From: an uncultured Rhodoferax sp.
GTDB taxonomy: Bacteria; Pseudomonadota; Gammaproteobacteria; Burkholderiales; Burkholderiaceae_C
DNA: 6,097 nt
NCBI GenBank assembly: GCA_936943465.1
Contig: CAKZJN010000150.1
Span: forward strand, 1 to 6,097
Reading direction: 5' to 3'
The notes under the pieces: model-generated
Database searches by the model: none
The model's input: only the letters and a program-made list of their open reading frames with translations
What the model was told of the DNA's origin: nothing
Made by a program: the position numbers and the translations under genes
Shown: positions 1 through 5,608 of the stretch, piece by piece
How the letters are laid out: each line of letters starts with the position of its first letter
How positions within the stretch are numbered: the first letter of the stretch is position 1

Positions 1-713
1 CCGGTTTTCTGTTGCGTGCCATGCCAAAAAGCGATTTCCGTTTCGCAGATGGCCTGGGTGTCCGCCAGCAATTTTTCACCGTCAAAACTGTCGGTCATGC
101 CGGACACCACAAAACGGTGGGGAATGCCACAGGCGGTAAAGCTGCCGCTCCAGAACGTGCCCATTTCCACCGGGCAGTCCACCAGAGCGTCGTAATTTTC
201 GGCGCGGTACAGGCCAAAGCCTGACTTGAGAACCTTGCGTGGCTCCAGCGTTGTTGCCAGCTTCCAGTCGGGCGCTTCTGCTGGTGCAACGATGGCCACG
301 GTATGCGCACCTTCTTCCGCTCCGGCAACCTTTAGCAGCAGGCTGGTGCCATTAAAGAAGCCCCGAGTGGCATCCAGCCAGGCGGTGCGAACCGAGCTAT
401 CAAAGGCGTACACCTCGTATTCCACCTGTAGCGCAGCATCGGTCTTACAAAGGGCCACCCAACTGGCTTTGTCATGTTGCGTGACCTTGACCGCGCGGCC
501 AGCTTGGCTACAACGCAGGTTCTGCAGATTCTTGGCGAACTCACGGACCAGATAGCTTCCCGGAATCCAGACCGGCAGTTGCAGCAGTTGCTCGGCTTGT
601 GGGTTGGTAACCGTCAGGCAAACCCGGTACAGGTGGGCGTGCAGACTGGATAGTTCAACTTCGTAATGAACCACCGCCGGTGCAGACGGAGACTTGCGCA
701 ACCGGGTGCTCAT
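1..713 (-). CDS. M61 family glycyl aminopeptidase, N-terminal part (cut by window edge)
   Basis: This is the first 237 codons of a protein whose family members are usually about 600 residues long; the gene continues beyond base 1. The frame is open from the ATG at 713-711 to the edge. Visible motifs match the M61 N-terminal beta-rich domain: VWIPGSYLVREFAKNL at about residues 45-60, then SSVRTAWLD and RGFFNGTSLLL around residues 100-120, and a YDALVDCPVEMGTFW-type segment near residue 180. The family consists of zinc metallopeptidases related to gluzincins that remove N-terminal glycine or alanine; the HEXXH zinc motif and the PDZ domain would lie outside the window, so catalytic competence cannot be judged. 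No signal peptide is seen, which suggests a cytoplasmic protein. The start overlaps the dsbC stop as ATGA and has only a weak ribosome binding site, which points to translational coupling. The family call is by recollection of these motifs and I am fairly sure of it. Confidence 0.87.
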   Translation of the reverse strand, partial: MSTRLRKSPSAPAVVHYEVELSSLHAHLYRVCLTVTNPQAEQLLQLPVWIPGSYLVREFAKNLQNLRCSQAGRAVKVTQHDKASWVALCKTDAALQVEYEVYAFDSSVRTAWLDATRGFFNGTSLLLKVAGAEEGAHTVAIVAPAEAPDWKLATTLEPRKVLKSGFGLYRAENYDALVDCPVEMGTFWSGSFTACGIPHRFVVSGMTDSFDGEKLLADTQAICETEIAFWHGTQQKT

Positions 714-1438
714 GACTTGGCTTCAGCCAGGCGCTTTTCAATTTGCTTGGCGTCAATAGCGCCAGGAACCCGGGTTCCGTCCACAAAAACCAACGTGGGG
801 GTTCCTGTGATCTTGTGGGCGCGACCCAACTCGACGTTGCGCTTGATGGCGTTGGTGTCACAGCTTGCGGCCGCGCTTGGAACGGCTTGCTCACGCACCA
901 TCCAGTCTTGCCAAACCTGGGCGCGGTCCTTGGCGCACCAGATGGCTTCGGACTTCTTGGTGGAGTCCGGCCCCAGAATGGGGTACAGGAACATGTAGAC
1001 CGTGACGTTGTTGATGGTCTGCAAGTCGCGCTCAAAGCGTTTGCAGTAGCCGCAATTGGGGTCCTCAAACACCGCCAGCTTGCGTTCGCCATTGCCGCGC
1101 ACGATGGTGAAGGCGTCCTTCAAGGGCAGGTTTTCAAACTTGATGGCGGTGAGTTTGTCGACCCGTTCTTCGGTCAGATTGCGGCGTTGACGGGTGTCAT
1201 ACAAATTGCCCACCAGCATGTAGTCGCCCTGCGCATCGGTGTAGTAAACCTCGGTGCCATTGACGCGAATCTCGTACAGGCCGGCCACTGGCGTTTTGCT
1301 GACTTCGTCAATCGCTTTCAGATCCGGAAACCGTTGGGCGATGTTCTTGCGGATGGTTGCCTCTTGCGCCATGGCGCCCGACAGGCAGACCAAGGCCCAT
1401 AAGGAAATCGTGGTGCGCAGAATGGTGCGAAGGTTCAT
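710..1438 (-). CDS. dsbC: DsbC/DsbG-type periplasmic thiol:disulfide interchange protein
   Basis: The product is a 242-residue precursor. Residues 1-24 form a signal peptide with basic N-terminus (RTILR), hydrophobic core and an AMA cleavage site before Q25. Residues about 26-85 resemble the DsbC dimerisation domain, and the thioredoxin-fold domain follows with the active site CGYC (C129-C132) inside FEDPNCGYCKRFE and the cis-proline loop TGTPT (P214). C168 and C193 fit the second, structural disulfide of DsbC proteins. The family role is reshuffling wrong disulfides in secreted proteins, kept reduced by DsbD; CGYC matches the E. coli DsbC active site. The ATG at 1438 was chosen because AGAAAG lies six bases upstream and the signal peptide fits; a TTG at 1459 would add seven charged residues before it. 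The gene follows the ubiquinone hydroxylase by 27 bp and overlaps the M61 gene by 4 bp, so an operon is likely. DsbG is a less likely alternative. Confidence 0.93.
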   Translation of the reverse strand: MNLRTILRTTISLWALVCLSGAMAQEATIRKNIAQRFPDLKAIDEVSKTPVAGLYEIRVNGTEVYYTDAQGDYMLVGNLYDTRQRRNLTEERVDKLTAIKFENLPLKDAFTIVRGNGERKLAVFEDPNCGYCKRFERDLQTINNVTVYMFLYPILGPDSTKKSEAIWCAKDRAQVWQDWMVREQAVPSAAASCDTNAIKRNVELGRAHKITGTPTLVFVDGTRVPGAIDAKQIEKRLAEAKS

Positions 1439-1465
1439 GACAAGCTTTCTGTGTTTCAAGCCCGC

Positions 1466-2617
1466 TCAAGGCTTGGCGTTGGAGTTGGACTGGGAGTTGA
1501 GCCGGGTGCCCATGGCACGCCCGGTAATCCACTTTTTGAAAGGACCGCTGCGCTCAAAGCCCAGCATGCCCACGTTGCGCAATTTTTGCCAGGCGGGGTG
1601 ATTGTTCTGGAACATCTGCTGAATGGCATCGCCCGAACCGCCCACCATGGCGTACTCGGCCTTGCGGGCGCGTTCATACGCTCGCAGCAACTTGATATCG
1701 CCTACGCTGCGCCAGTAGGCGCGGTGGTCTAGCACCTCGACCAGCTTGGCTACGTCACCCAGGCCCAGGTTGAGGCCTTGACCCGCCAGGGGGTGCACAT
1801 TGTGGGCGGCGTCCCCAGCCAACGCCCAACTCGTACTTCCGATGGTGCCGACCCAGCGCCGGGCCTGCGCCGCCTGCAAAGGCCAAACCTTGCGCTCGCT
1901 GCTGAGCGTCAGGGCGCCCAACGCCGATTGGCTTGCCGTTTCCAGACCACTGCAAAAGCTCGCTGCATCTCGCGCCAACAGGTCTTGCGCCCGCTCGGGG
2001 CTGACCGACCAGACCAGCGCGCATTCGGCACCCGTTGCGCCACCCAGTGGCAGCAGCGCCAGAATGTCGCCGTTGTCAAACCACTGGCGTGCCACCTGAC
2101 CGTGGGGGAGTGAACACGTCACGCGGGCTGCAAGTGCCCACTGGTGGTACGGCTTGGCATCGAACTCCACGCCGTATTCCTGGCGCGTAGCACTGGCGCG
2201 GCCTTCACAGACCACCGTAAGTGCTGCTTTGGCGGGTGCATCGACCAGCTCAATCAGGGGTTGAAAGCGCACCGCCTCTTTCAGCAATCCCTCTAGAACT
2301 GGCACATCCACAATCCAGTTAAGCGCTTCGACGCCCTGCTGTGTAGCGTCAAAAACAACCGGGCCCGCGTCATCCCCTTGTACTTCCATGCGGGTGACCG
2401 GTGTGGCACTGGCCGCATCGGGCCAGCAGCGGATCGATTCCAGCAGGGCGCGTGAGGCCGGACTCAGCGCGTAGGCGCGCACGTCCGAATGGGCAGAGTG
2501 GGGAGCCGCCTCTTGCGTGAGCAGTGCTACGCGAAGGCGTTTGGCGGCCAGCAGCAGGGCCAGGCTGCGCCCCACAATACCGGCGCCGCGAATACATACG
2601 TCATAGGTTTTCGACAT
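1466..2617 (-). CDS. UbiH/UbiF/VisC/COQ6-family FAD-dependent ubiquinone biosynthesis hydroxylase
   Basis: This 383-residue protein is the usual length for the class A flavoprotein monooxygenases that hydroxylate the aromatic ring of ubiquinone precursors. The N-terminal Rossmann motif GAGIVG is at residues 11-16, a conserved Arg (R47) sits in DVRAYALSP, the CEGRASATR segment at 137-145 corresponds to the family DG motif, and the second FAD-binding motif GDAAHNVHPLAGQGLNLGLGD spans 268-288. There is no signal peptide; the enzymes act at the cytoplasmic face of the inner membrane. Which ring position is hydroxylated (C5, C6 or C1) cannot be read from motifs, because betaproteobacteria mix UbiH, UbiI, UbiF, UbiL and UbiM enzymes, so no symbol is given. 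The ATG at 2617 fits the family N-terminus, but no purine-rich ribosome binding site precedes it, which is unusual next to its neighbours. It lies 52 bp after the kinase gene and 27 bp before dsbC. Confidence 0.93.
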   Translation of the reverse strand: MSKTYDVCIRGAGIVGRSLALLLAAKRLRVALLTQEAAPHSAHSDVRAYALSPASRALLESIRCWPDAASATPVTRMEVQGDDAGPVVFDATQQGVEALNWIVDVPVLEGLLKEAVRFQPLIELVDAPAKAALTVVCEGRASATRQEYGVEFDAKPYHQWALAARVTCSLPHGQVARQWFDNGDILALLPLGGATGAECALVWSVSPERAQDLLARDAASFCSGLETASQSALGALTLSSERKVWPLQAAQARRWVGTIGSTSWALAGDAAHNVHPLAGQGLNLGLGDVAKLVEVLDHRAYWRSVGDIKLLRAYERARKAEYAMVGGSGDAIQQMFQNNHPAWQKLRNVGMLGFERSGPFKKWITGRAMGTRLNSQSNSNAKP

Positions 2618-2636
2618 GGGGCCATTGTAGGAGGGT

Positions 2637-2650
2637 CGCCCCAGGGGGCG
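2637..2650. repeat. GC-rich inverted repeat between kinase gene and ubiquinone hydroxylase gene
   Basis: CGCCCC and GGGGCG form six-base arms around a two-base centre, so a real hairpin would have about five pairs and a four-base loop. It lies 20 bases upstream of the hydroxylase start and downstream of the kinase stop. No run of T follows on the minus strand, so it is not a typical intrinsic terminator; at most it could slow transcription or affect initiation of the next gene. It may be a chance structure in GC-rich DNA. Confidence 0.35.
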
Positions 2651-2669
2651 TGGCTGCTGCCAAGCCGTT

Positions 2670-3893
2670 TTACGCAGCGCCGTCCGCTTCCAGAAAGTCG
2701 TCGGGGCTCAGCTTGAAACGCGTCCAAAAGCAGCTTCCCTGGCCCAATTGACTTTCCACGCCAATCTGTCCCCCCATGCTTTGCGAGAGCTGCCGGCAGA
2801 AGTACAAGCCCAAGCCCAGGCCGCCTTGCTCTCGCGTGGAAGAGTCGTCAACTTGCGAGAACAACTGAAACAAGCGCTTGAGCTGCGCCGGCTCCAAGCC
2901 TGCGCCTTGGTCAATGACGTCAAACCTTATTTCCCGTTTTCCGTCTTCCATTTCCAGAATGGAGGCGCGCAGCCGGACAGTGCCCTGGTTCGAAAACTTG
3001 ATCGCATTGGACAGCATGCGCTCCAGAATCTGGCGGAGCCTTTCTGGTGAGCCAAACAGAATGGGAGGGCACTTTAGATCCACTTCCTTTTCTAGCAGCA
3101 GACCTTTGCTCCGGGCTATCGGCATGAAGGTCTCAATGGCCGAAGAGAACAGCGCTTCCGGCGTAAACGCGACGCAGGTCCGGGTGGTCTTTGAAAGTTC
3201 ATTCTGGGACGCACGCAGCAGTTCCTCAATCATGCTTTTGAGCTGTTCGCCGGATCGGGCGATCTTGGCGCACTTTTCCTTGAGCTTTTCATCGGTCATG
3301 CGCTGCTGAAGCAGGTAGTTCATACCCAGAATGACACCCAGCGGCGTGCGCAATTCGTGGCTCATGTTGGCCAAAAAATTACTCTTGGCCTTGTTGGCAA
3401 TTTCTGCAGAGTCCAGCGCACTCACCAGCTCTGCGGTGCGCACCGTAACCAAGTGTTCAAGGCGATCCCGGTGTTGTTCCACCTCATGGCGAAGCTTTTC
3501 CCCTTCCACCAAGTTGCGCACCCTTTGACGCATCACGCTCACGTTGACGGGCTTGTACAAAAAGTCGACCGCGCCCAATTCCAAGCCCCTGATCTCCGCG
3601 TCTTCATCGGCCAGGGCGGTAACGAACACGATGGGAATATGGGCCAGAGCGGGGTTGGCTTTGAAGCGGCGGCAAGTTTCGTAGCCGTCTATGCCCGGCA
3701 TCATGATGTCCAGCAGAATCAACATGGGCGGATCGGCTTGGGCAATCTGCAGCCCTTGTGGGCCCGACGTTGCAATCTGAACCGTGAAGTCGGCTTCAAG
3801 GGCCTTGCTGAGCAACATCAAGTTGGCGGGCGTGTCATCGATGGCTAAAACCTTCGGACGTTGCGCCATTGCGGAGCCTGCTTGTTGAATCAT
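2670..3893 (-). CDS. Soluble hybrid protein: N-terminal receiver domain, coiled coil, histidine kinase
   Basis: This 407-residue protein opens with a receiver domain at residues 12-128 (acidic pair D19-D20, phospho-acceptor D62 in LLDIMMPG, T92, K114 before P115). A charged, probably coiled-coil linker follows at about 130-170. The HisKA domain has its phospho-histidine H179 in NMSHELRTPL, and the HATPase_c domain carries the N box (N296 in MLSNAIKFS), G1 (DQGAG 328-332), F box (LFQLF 341-345) and G2 (GGLGLGL 357-363). All residues needed for autophosphorylation are present. It has no membrane segment, PAS or GAF domain, so its signal must come from phosphorylation of D62 or from a partner protein. 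The distal part of the HisKA hairpin (about residues 226-240) departs from the common pattern. The ATG at 3893 is preceded by AGGTGGG at near-ideal spacing; a TTG at 3944 would add 17 residues without a site. A FIST-domain gene 0.5 kb away is a possible sensory partner. The output regulator is not in the window. Confidence 0.93.
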   Translation of the reverse strand: MIQQAGSAMAQRPKVLAIDDTPANLMLLSKALEADFTVQIATSGPQGLQIAQADPPMLILLDIMMPGIDGYETCRRFKANPALAHIPIVFVTALADEDAEIRGLELGAVDFLYKPVNVSVMRQRVRNLVEGEKLRHEVEQHRDRLEHLVTVRTAELVSALDSAEIANKAKSNFLANMSHELRTPLGVILGMNYLLQQRMTDEKLKEKCAKIARSGEQLKSMIEELLRASQNELSKTTRTCVAFTPEALFSSAIETFMPIARSKGLLLEKEVDLKCPPILFGSPERLRQILERMLSNAIKFSNQGTVRLRASILEMEDGKREIRFDVIDQGAGLEPAQLKRLFQLFSQVDDSSTREQGGLGLGLYFCRQLSQSMGGQIGVESQLGQGSCFWTRFKLSPDDFLEADGAA

Positions 3894-4011
3894 CTTTCCC
3901 ACCTGTTTACCAGCGCATGCTACACGGTGTTGTGCCTGACGCAAGGGTTCCTTAAATGTGAAAGCGTGGCTTCAAATCGTGCGGGTGCCTCGCGCCATGA
4001 CTCACCGGTAA

Positions 4012-4020
4012 TGCTATAAA
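4012..4020 (+). promoter_or_regulatory. Extended -10 promoter element for the leader/92-residue gene
   Basis: TGCTATAAA fits the extended -10 pattern TGnTATAAT with five of six matches in the hexamer. The -35 position (3992-3997, GCGCCA at 17-base spacing) is poor, which extended -10 promoters tolerate. Transcription would start near 4027, giving a leader of about 50 nt before the ATG at 4077. This is prediction from pattern only. Confidence 0.4.
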
Positions 4021-4062
4021 TTAAAGAACCTTAAGAATTTCGTAAACCAAGATTTGCAAACT

Positions 4063-4070
4063 GGGAGGAA
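4063..4070 (+). promoter_or_regulatory. Strong ribosome binding site of the leader ORF
   Basis: GGGAGGAA ends six bases before the ATG at 4077, which is ideal spacing, and 41 bases before the ATG at 4112, which is far too distant. It therefore places initiation at the 12-codon leader rather than at the 92-residue gene itself, whose start has no Shine-Dalgarno sequence of its own. Confidence 0.65.
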
Positions 4071-4076
4071 CTTACT

Positions 4077-4115
4077 ATGTTGTTTGCTGTCGGCATTGGC
4101 GCCCGCACACCATGA
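4077..4115 (+). CDS. Twelve-codon leader ORF overlapping the start of the 92-residue gene
   Basis: ATG at 4077 opens a 12-residue peptide, MLFAVGIGARTP, ending at TGA 4113-4115. The stop overlaps the next start as ATGA (4112-4115). The only good ribosome binding site of the transcript serves this ORF, and no in-frame start of the 92-residue frame exists between that site and 4112. The simplest reading is a short upstream ORF whose translation delivers ribosomes to the next gene by termination-reinitiation. The peptide has no run of regulatory codons typical of an attenuator. A sequencing or natural frameshift that disconnected a longer N-terminus is the alternative, since the two frames differ. 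Confidence 0.5.
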   Translation: MLFAVGIGARTP

Positions 4116-4390
4116 GCGCACTTCAGGATAATTACCAAGTCATCGTCGAAACCTATCCGGATATCGCCAAGAAGGTAAAGCTTTTTTGGGGAAATCAGGA
4201 GTTCACCGACCTATTGCACGACCTTTTGTACAACACACGGGGCAATGCGCGCGAGGGGTTTCCGCTGCATGTGATGACGGCTTTTCTGGAGTTGCAGGAA
4301 ATCCACAACAAGGTCTTTCCGCAGTTTGCCGAAAAGTCGGCGGCCGGTCGGGTGTTGAGTCACCGGACCTCGGATTTCGACAAGCTGTAA
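4112..4390 (+). CDS. Uncharacterised 92-residue cytoplasmic protein
   Basis: I cannot assign a function. The protein is mixed-charge, has no cysteine, no signal peptide and no membrane segment. It looks mostly helical, with a YPDIAKKVKLFWGNQEF stretch at 15-31, a DLLHDLLYNTRG segment at 33-44, a REGFP turn at 47-51 and a long helix-like LELQEIHNKVFPQF at 59-72. The basic C-terminal tail (about 80-92) looks less ordered. Codon choice resembles the neighbouring genes, with GC-rich third positions, which supports real coding. The start at 4112 has no own ribosome binding site and is entered by overlap with the leader ORF. The gene diverges from the receiver-kinase gene and converges on the FIST gene with only five bases between the stop codons. 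This position makes a helper or adaptor role in that signalling pair conceivable, but no motif demonstrates it. Confidence 0.75.
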   Translation: MSALQDNYQVIVETYPDIAKKVKLFWGNQEFTDLLHDLLYNTRGNAREGFPLHVMTAFLELQEIHNKVFPQFAEKSAAGRVLSHRTSDFDKL

Positions 4391-4395
4391 AGGGC

Positions 4396-5541
4396 TTATC
4401 TGGTTCTCTGCGGCCAGCACACCAGGGCTGCATTGTGAAAGCGTGGCAGCAAGAGCTCGTCCAGACTATCGATTTCTCCTAGGGACAGCGCTCCATAGAG
4501 GTTGCTGCAATTCGTAGCCCGCTTGACTTGTTCGAGTTCCGTCGCGGCATGCTCTTCAAAGTGCAACTTGCGCCCTGCGCAATAGAAGAAAAACAGCGGA
4601 TGCGGGTCCGTAAATTGCGCTGTTTCGGCGAACGCGGACTGAATGACCTGGATGCACCGGCTGTCATTTTGCTTGGGCGCGCAGAGGAGTCGCAGCATCG
4701 AATGGGGCGGTATTTCTCCCACGCAATACAGCGAACCATCGTCGCCCAGGCTCACGGGAATGCGGACGAGCACATCCACCGCGGTCATCACGCCAAACGG
4801 AAAATGAACCGCCAGTTGATAAAAATTGTCACGGGTGAGATCGACGCCATATTCGCTCTTGACCAAGGCCTGGTAGACCTCGAAAGCCGGTCGGTTGTCT
4901 ATGCTCTCAATCCGGTTGCCGTGGCTGGAACTGGCCCAAAAGCGGCTTTCCGATACCGAGTATTCATGGCATACCACTGCCCGCGGCGCATTGGGTAGCA
5001 AGATCCCAAGCACGCCATTTCCCACGATCTTCTCGTTGTCAAACAGGCAGGGCATCGGTTGAAAGGTCTCGCTGCCTGCGCTGACCCCAAGGTACCGTGG
5101 TTGCTCCGCAAGGGAGACATGCACTTGCTCCATCAATGATCCGATGTTCGGGACCATGGCGTCGAAAATCGTGAAAAGCGTGCAGTTTTCCAGGGCGTCG
5201 GGCCAGGTTTGTTGGTGGGCTGCCTGGATCGCCTCGACCAGACGGGCCTGGCCTTGATCCTGCAAATCCGCCAGCAAAAACCGCGCGGGTGCCCTTTCAA
5301 GGCACAGCAACCAAGCCCCCTCGGTCATGAAACCCGGTTGGCCCAAAAGGGCAGGAAATATGGCTCCAATTAAAGGGAGGTTCAAGCGATTTGCGCAGCG
5401 CTGGAGCAGGGGCACATGCGACTTCTCTTTTTCAGGAAGCAAGGCCAAGACGCACAGCGTCGGCCAGCGTGATTGCCACTCCTCCAGCACCGCATCAATG
5501 GAATCGCGCCGGCACTCAACCAATTGCTGCACTGCGAACAT
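4396..5541 (-). CDS. FIST-domain (FIST_N/FIST_C) sensory protein, possible NosP-like ligand sensor
   Basis: The 381-residue protein consists almost wholly of a FIST module. FIST_N covers about 1-195, including YLGVSAGSE (150-158) and the strand-rich KIVGNGVLGILLP (171-183). FIST_C covers about 220-375, with VGEIP (274-278), the FFFYCAGRKLHF segment (317-328) and YGALSLGEI (349-357), which is the family's most recognisable end motif. FIST proteins are soluble small-ligand sensors; the NosP branch binds heme and nitric oxide and controls adjacent histidine kinases. No heme ligand can be assigned here from sequence alone. The protein is rich in cysteine (13) and histidine (11). ATG at 5541 was chosen because GGAGGT lies seven bases upstream and FIST_N begins right there; a TTG at 5670 would add 43 residues of low plausibility across a palindrome. 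It is convergent with the 92-residue gene and divergent from ychF. The receiver-kinase on the same strand downstream is the likely partner. Confidence 0.86.
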   Translation of the reverse strand: MFAVQQLVECRRDSIDAVLEEWQSRWPTLCVLALLPEKEKSHVPLLQRCANRLNLPLIGAIFPALLGQPGFMTEGAWLLCLERAPARFLLADLQDQGQARLVEAIQAAHQQTWPDALENCTLFTIFDAMVPNIGSLMEQVHVSLAEQPRYLGVSAGSETFQPMPCLFDNEKIVGNGVLGILLPNAPRAVVCHEYSVSESRFWASSSHGNRIESIDNRPAFEVYQALVKSEYGVDLTRDNFYQLAVHFPFGVMTAVDVLVRIPVSLGDDGSLYCVGEIPPHSMLRLLCAPKQNDSRCIQVIQSAFAETAQFTDPHPLFFFYCAGRKLHFEEHAATELEQVKRATNCSNLYGALSLGEIDSLDELLLPRFHNAALVCWPQRTR

Positions 5542-5548
5542 AGGACGA

Positions 5549-5554
5549 ACCTCC
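5549..5554 (-). promoter_or_regulatory. Ribosome binding site that decides the FIST start
   Basis: On the minus strand GGAGGT lies seven bases before the ATG at 5541. It favours that start over the upstream TTG at 5670 in the same frame, which has no comparable site. Confidence 0.75.
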
Positions 5555-5587
5555 GGGAATGAGTTTACGGCAAGCACGGGCGTTTGG

Positions 5588-5608
5588 GCGTCAGCTTGTA
5601 GCTGACGC
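5588..5608. repeat. Perfect palindrome, 8-base arms, in the FIST/ychF divergent region
   Basis: GCGTCAGC (5588-5595) and GCTGACGC (5601-5608) are exact reverse complements separated by the five bases TTGTA. It lies about 45 bp upstream of the FIST start and 115 bp upstream of ychF. Arm spacing suits a dimeric regulator contacting about one helical turn, or a hairpin in either 5' untranslated region. No T-run follows in either direction, so a terminator is unlikely. Confidence 0.55.

Larger units (their letters stand above)
3894..4076. other. Divergent intergenic region between kinase gene and leader/92-residue gene
   Basis: This non-coding stretch is AT-rich towards its right end and must hold promoters for both directions. 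On the plus strand an extended -10 is visible (listed separately). On the minus strand only poor candidates are seen, for example TTGCGT and TAGCAT 16 bases apart shortly upstream of the kinase start, with three and four of six consensus matches. GGTTCCTTAA at 3946-3955 is nearly the reverse complement of TTAAAGAACC at 4021-4030 (nine of ten), too far apart for a simple operator. The first copy of a 14-base direct repeat lies at 3957-3970. Confidence 0.6.
3957..4447. repeat. 14-base exact direct repeat flanking the 92-residue gene
   Basis: TGTGAAAGCGTGGC occurs at 3957-3970 and again at 4434-4447, both on the plus strand. The first copy is non-coding; the second lies inside the 3' end of the FIST gene. 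The two copies bracket the leader ORF and the 92-residue gene. By a rough base-count estimate a 14-base match within 6 kb is uncommon but not rare enough to exclude chance. Confidence 0.5.

Noticed and set aside
743..1402. 219-codon open frame on the plus strand opposite dsbC
   Set aside because: It lies wholly antisense to a gene with signal peptide, CGYC and cis-proline motifs, has no recognisable domain, and is explained by GC-rich codon bias.
2637..2650. Intrinsic terminator after the kinase gene
   Set aside because: The inverted repeat is too short and is followed by GACCCTCC on the minus strand rather than a T-run.
3357..3848. 163-codon open frame on the plus strand opposite the receiver domain
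   Set aside because: Antisense to a fully conserved receiver domain with all key residues; low-complexity composition typical of shadows.
3894..3944. N-terminal extension of the kinase from TTG at 3944
   Set aside because: ATG at 3893 has AGGTGGG just upstream and the receiver domain begins soon after it; the extension adds no domain.
5542..5590. Possible sigma-28 (flagellar) promoter, GCCGTAAA, upstream of FIST
   Set aside because: The -10-like part is partial and no TAAA element sits at the required spacing.
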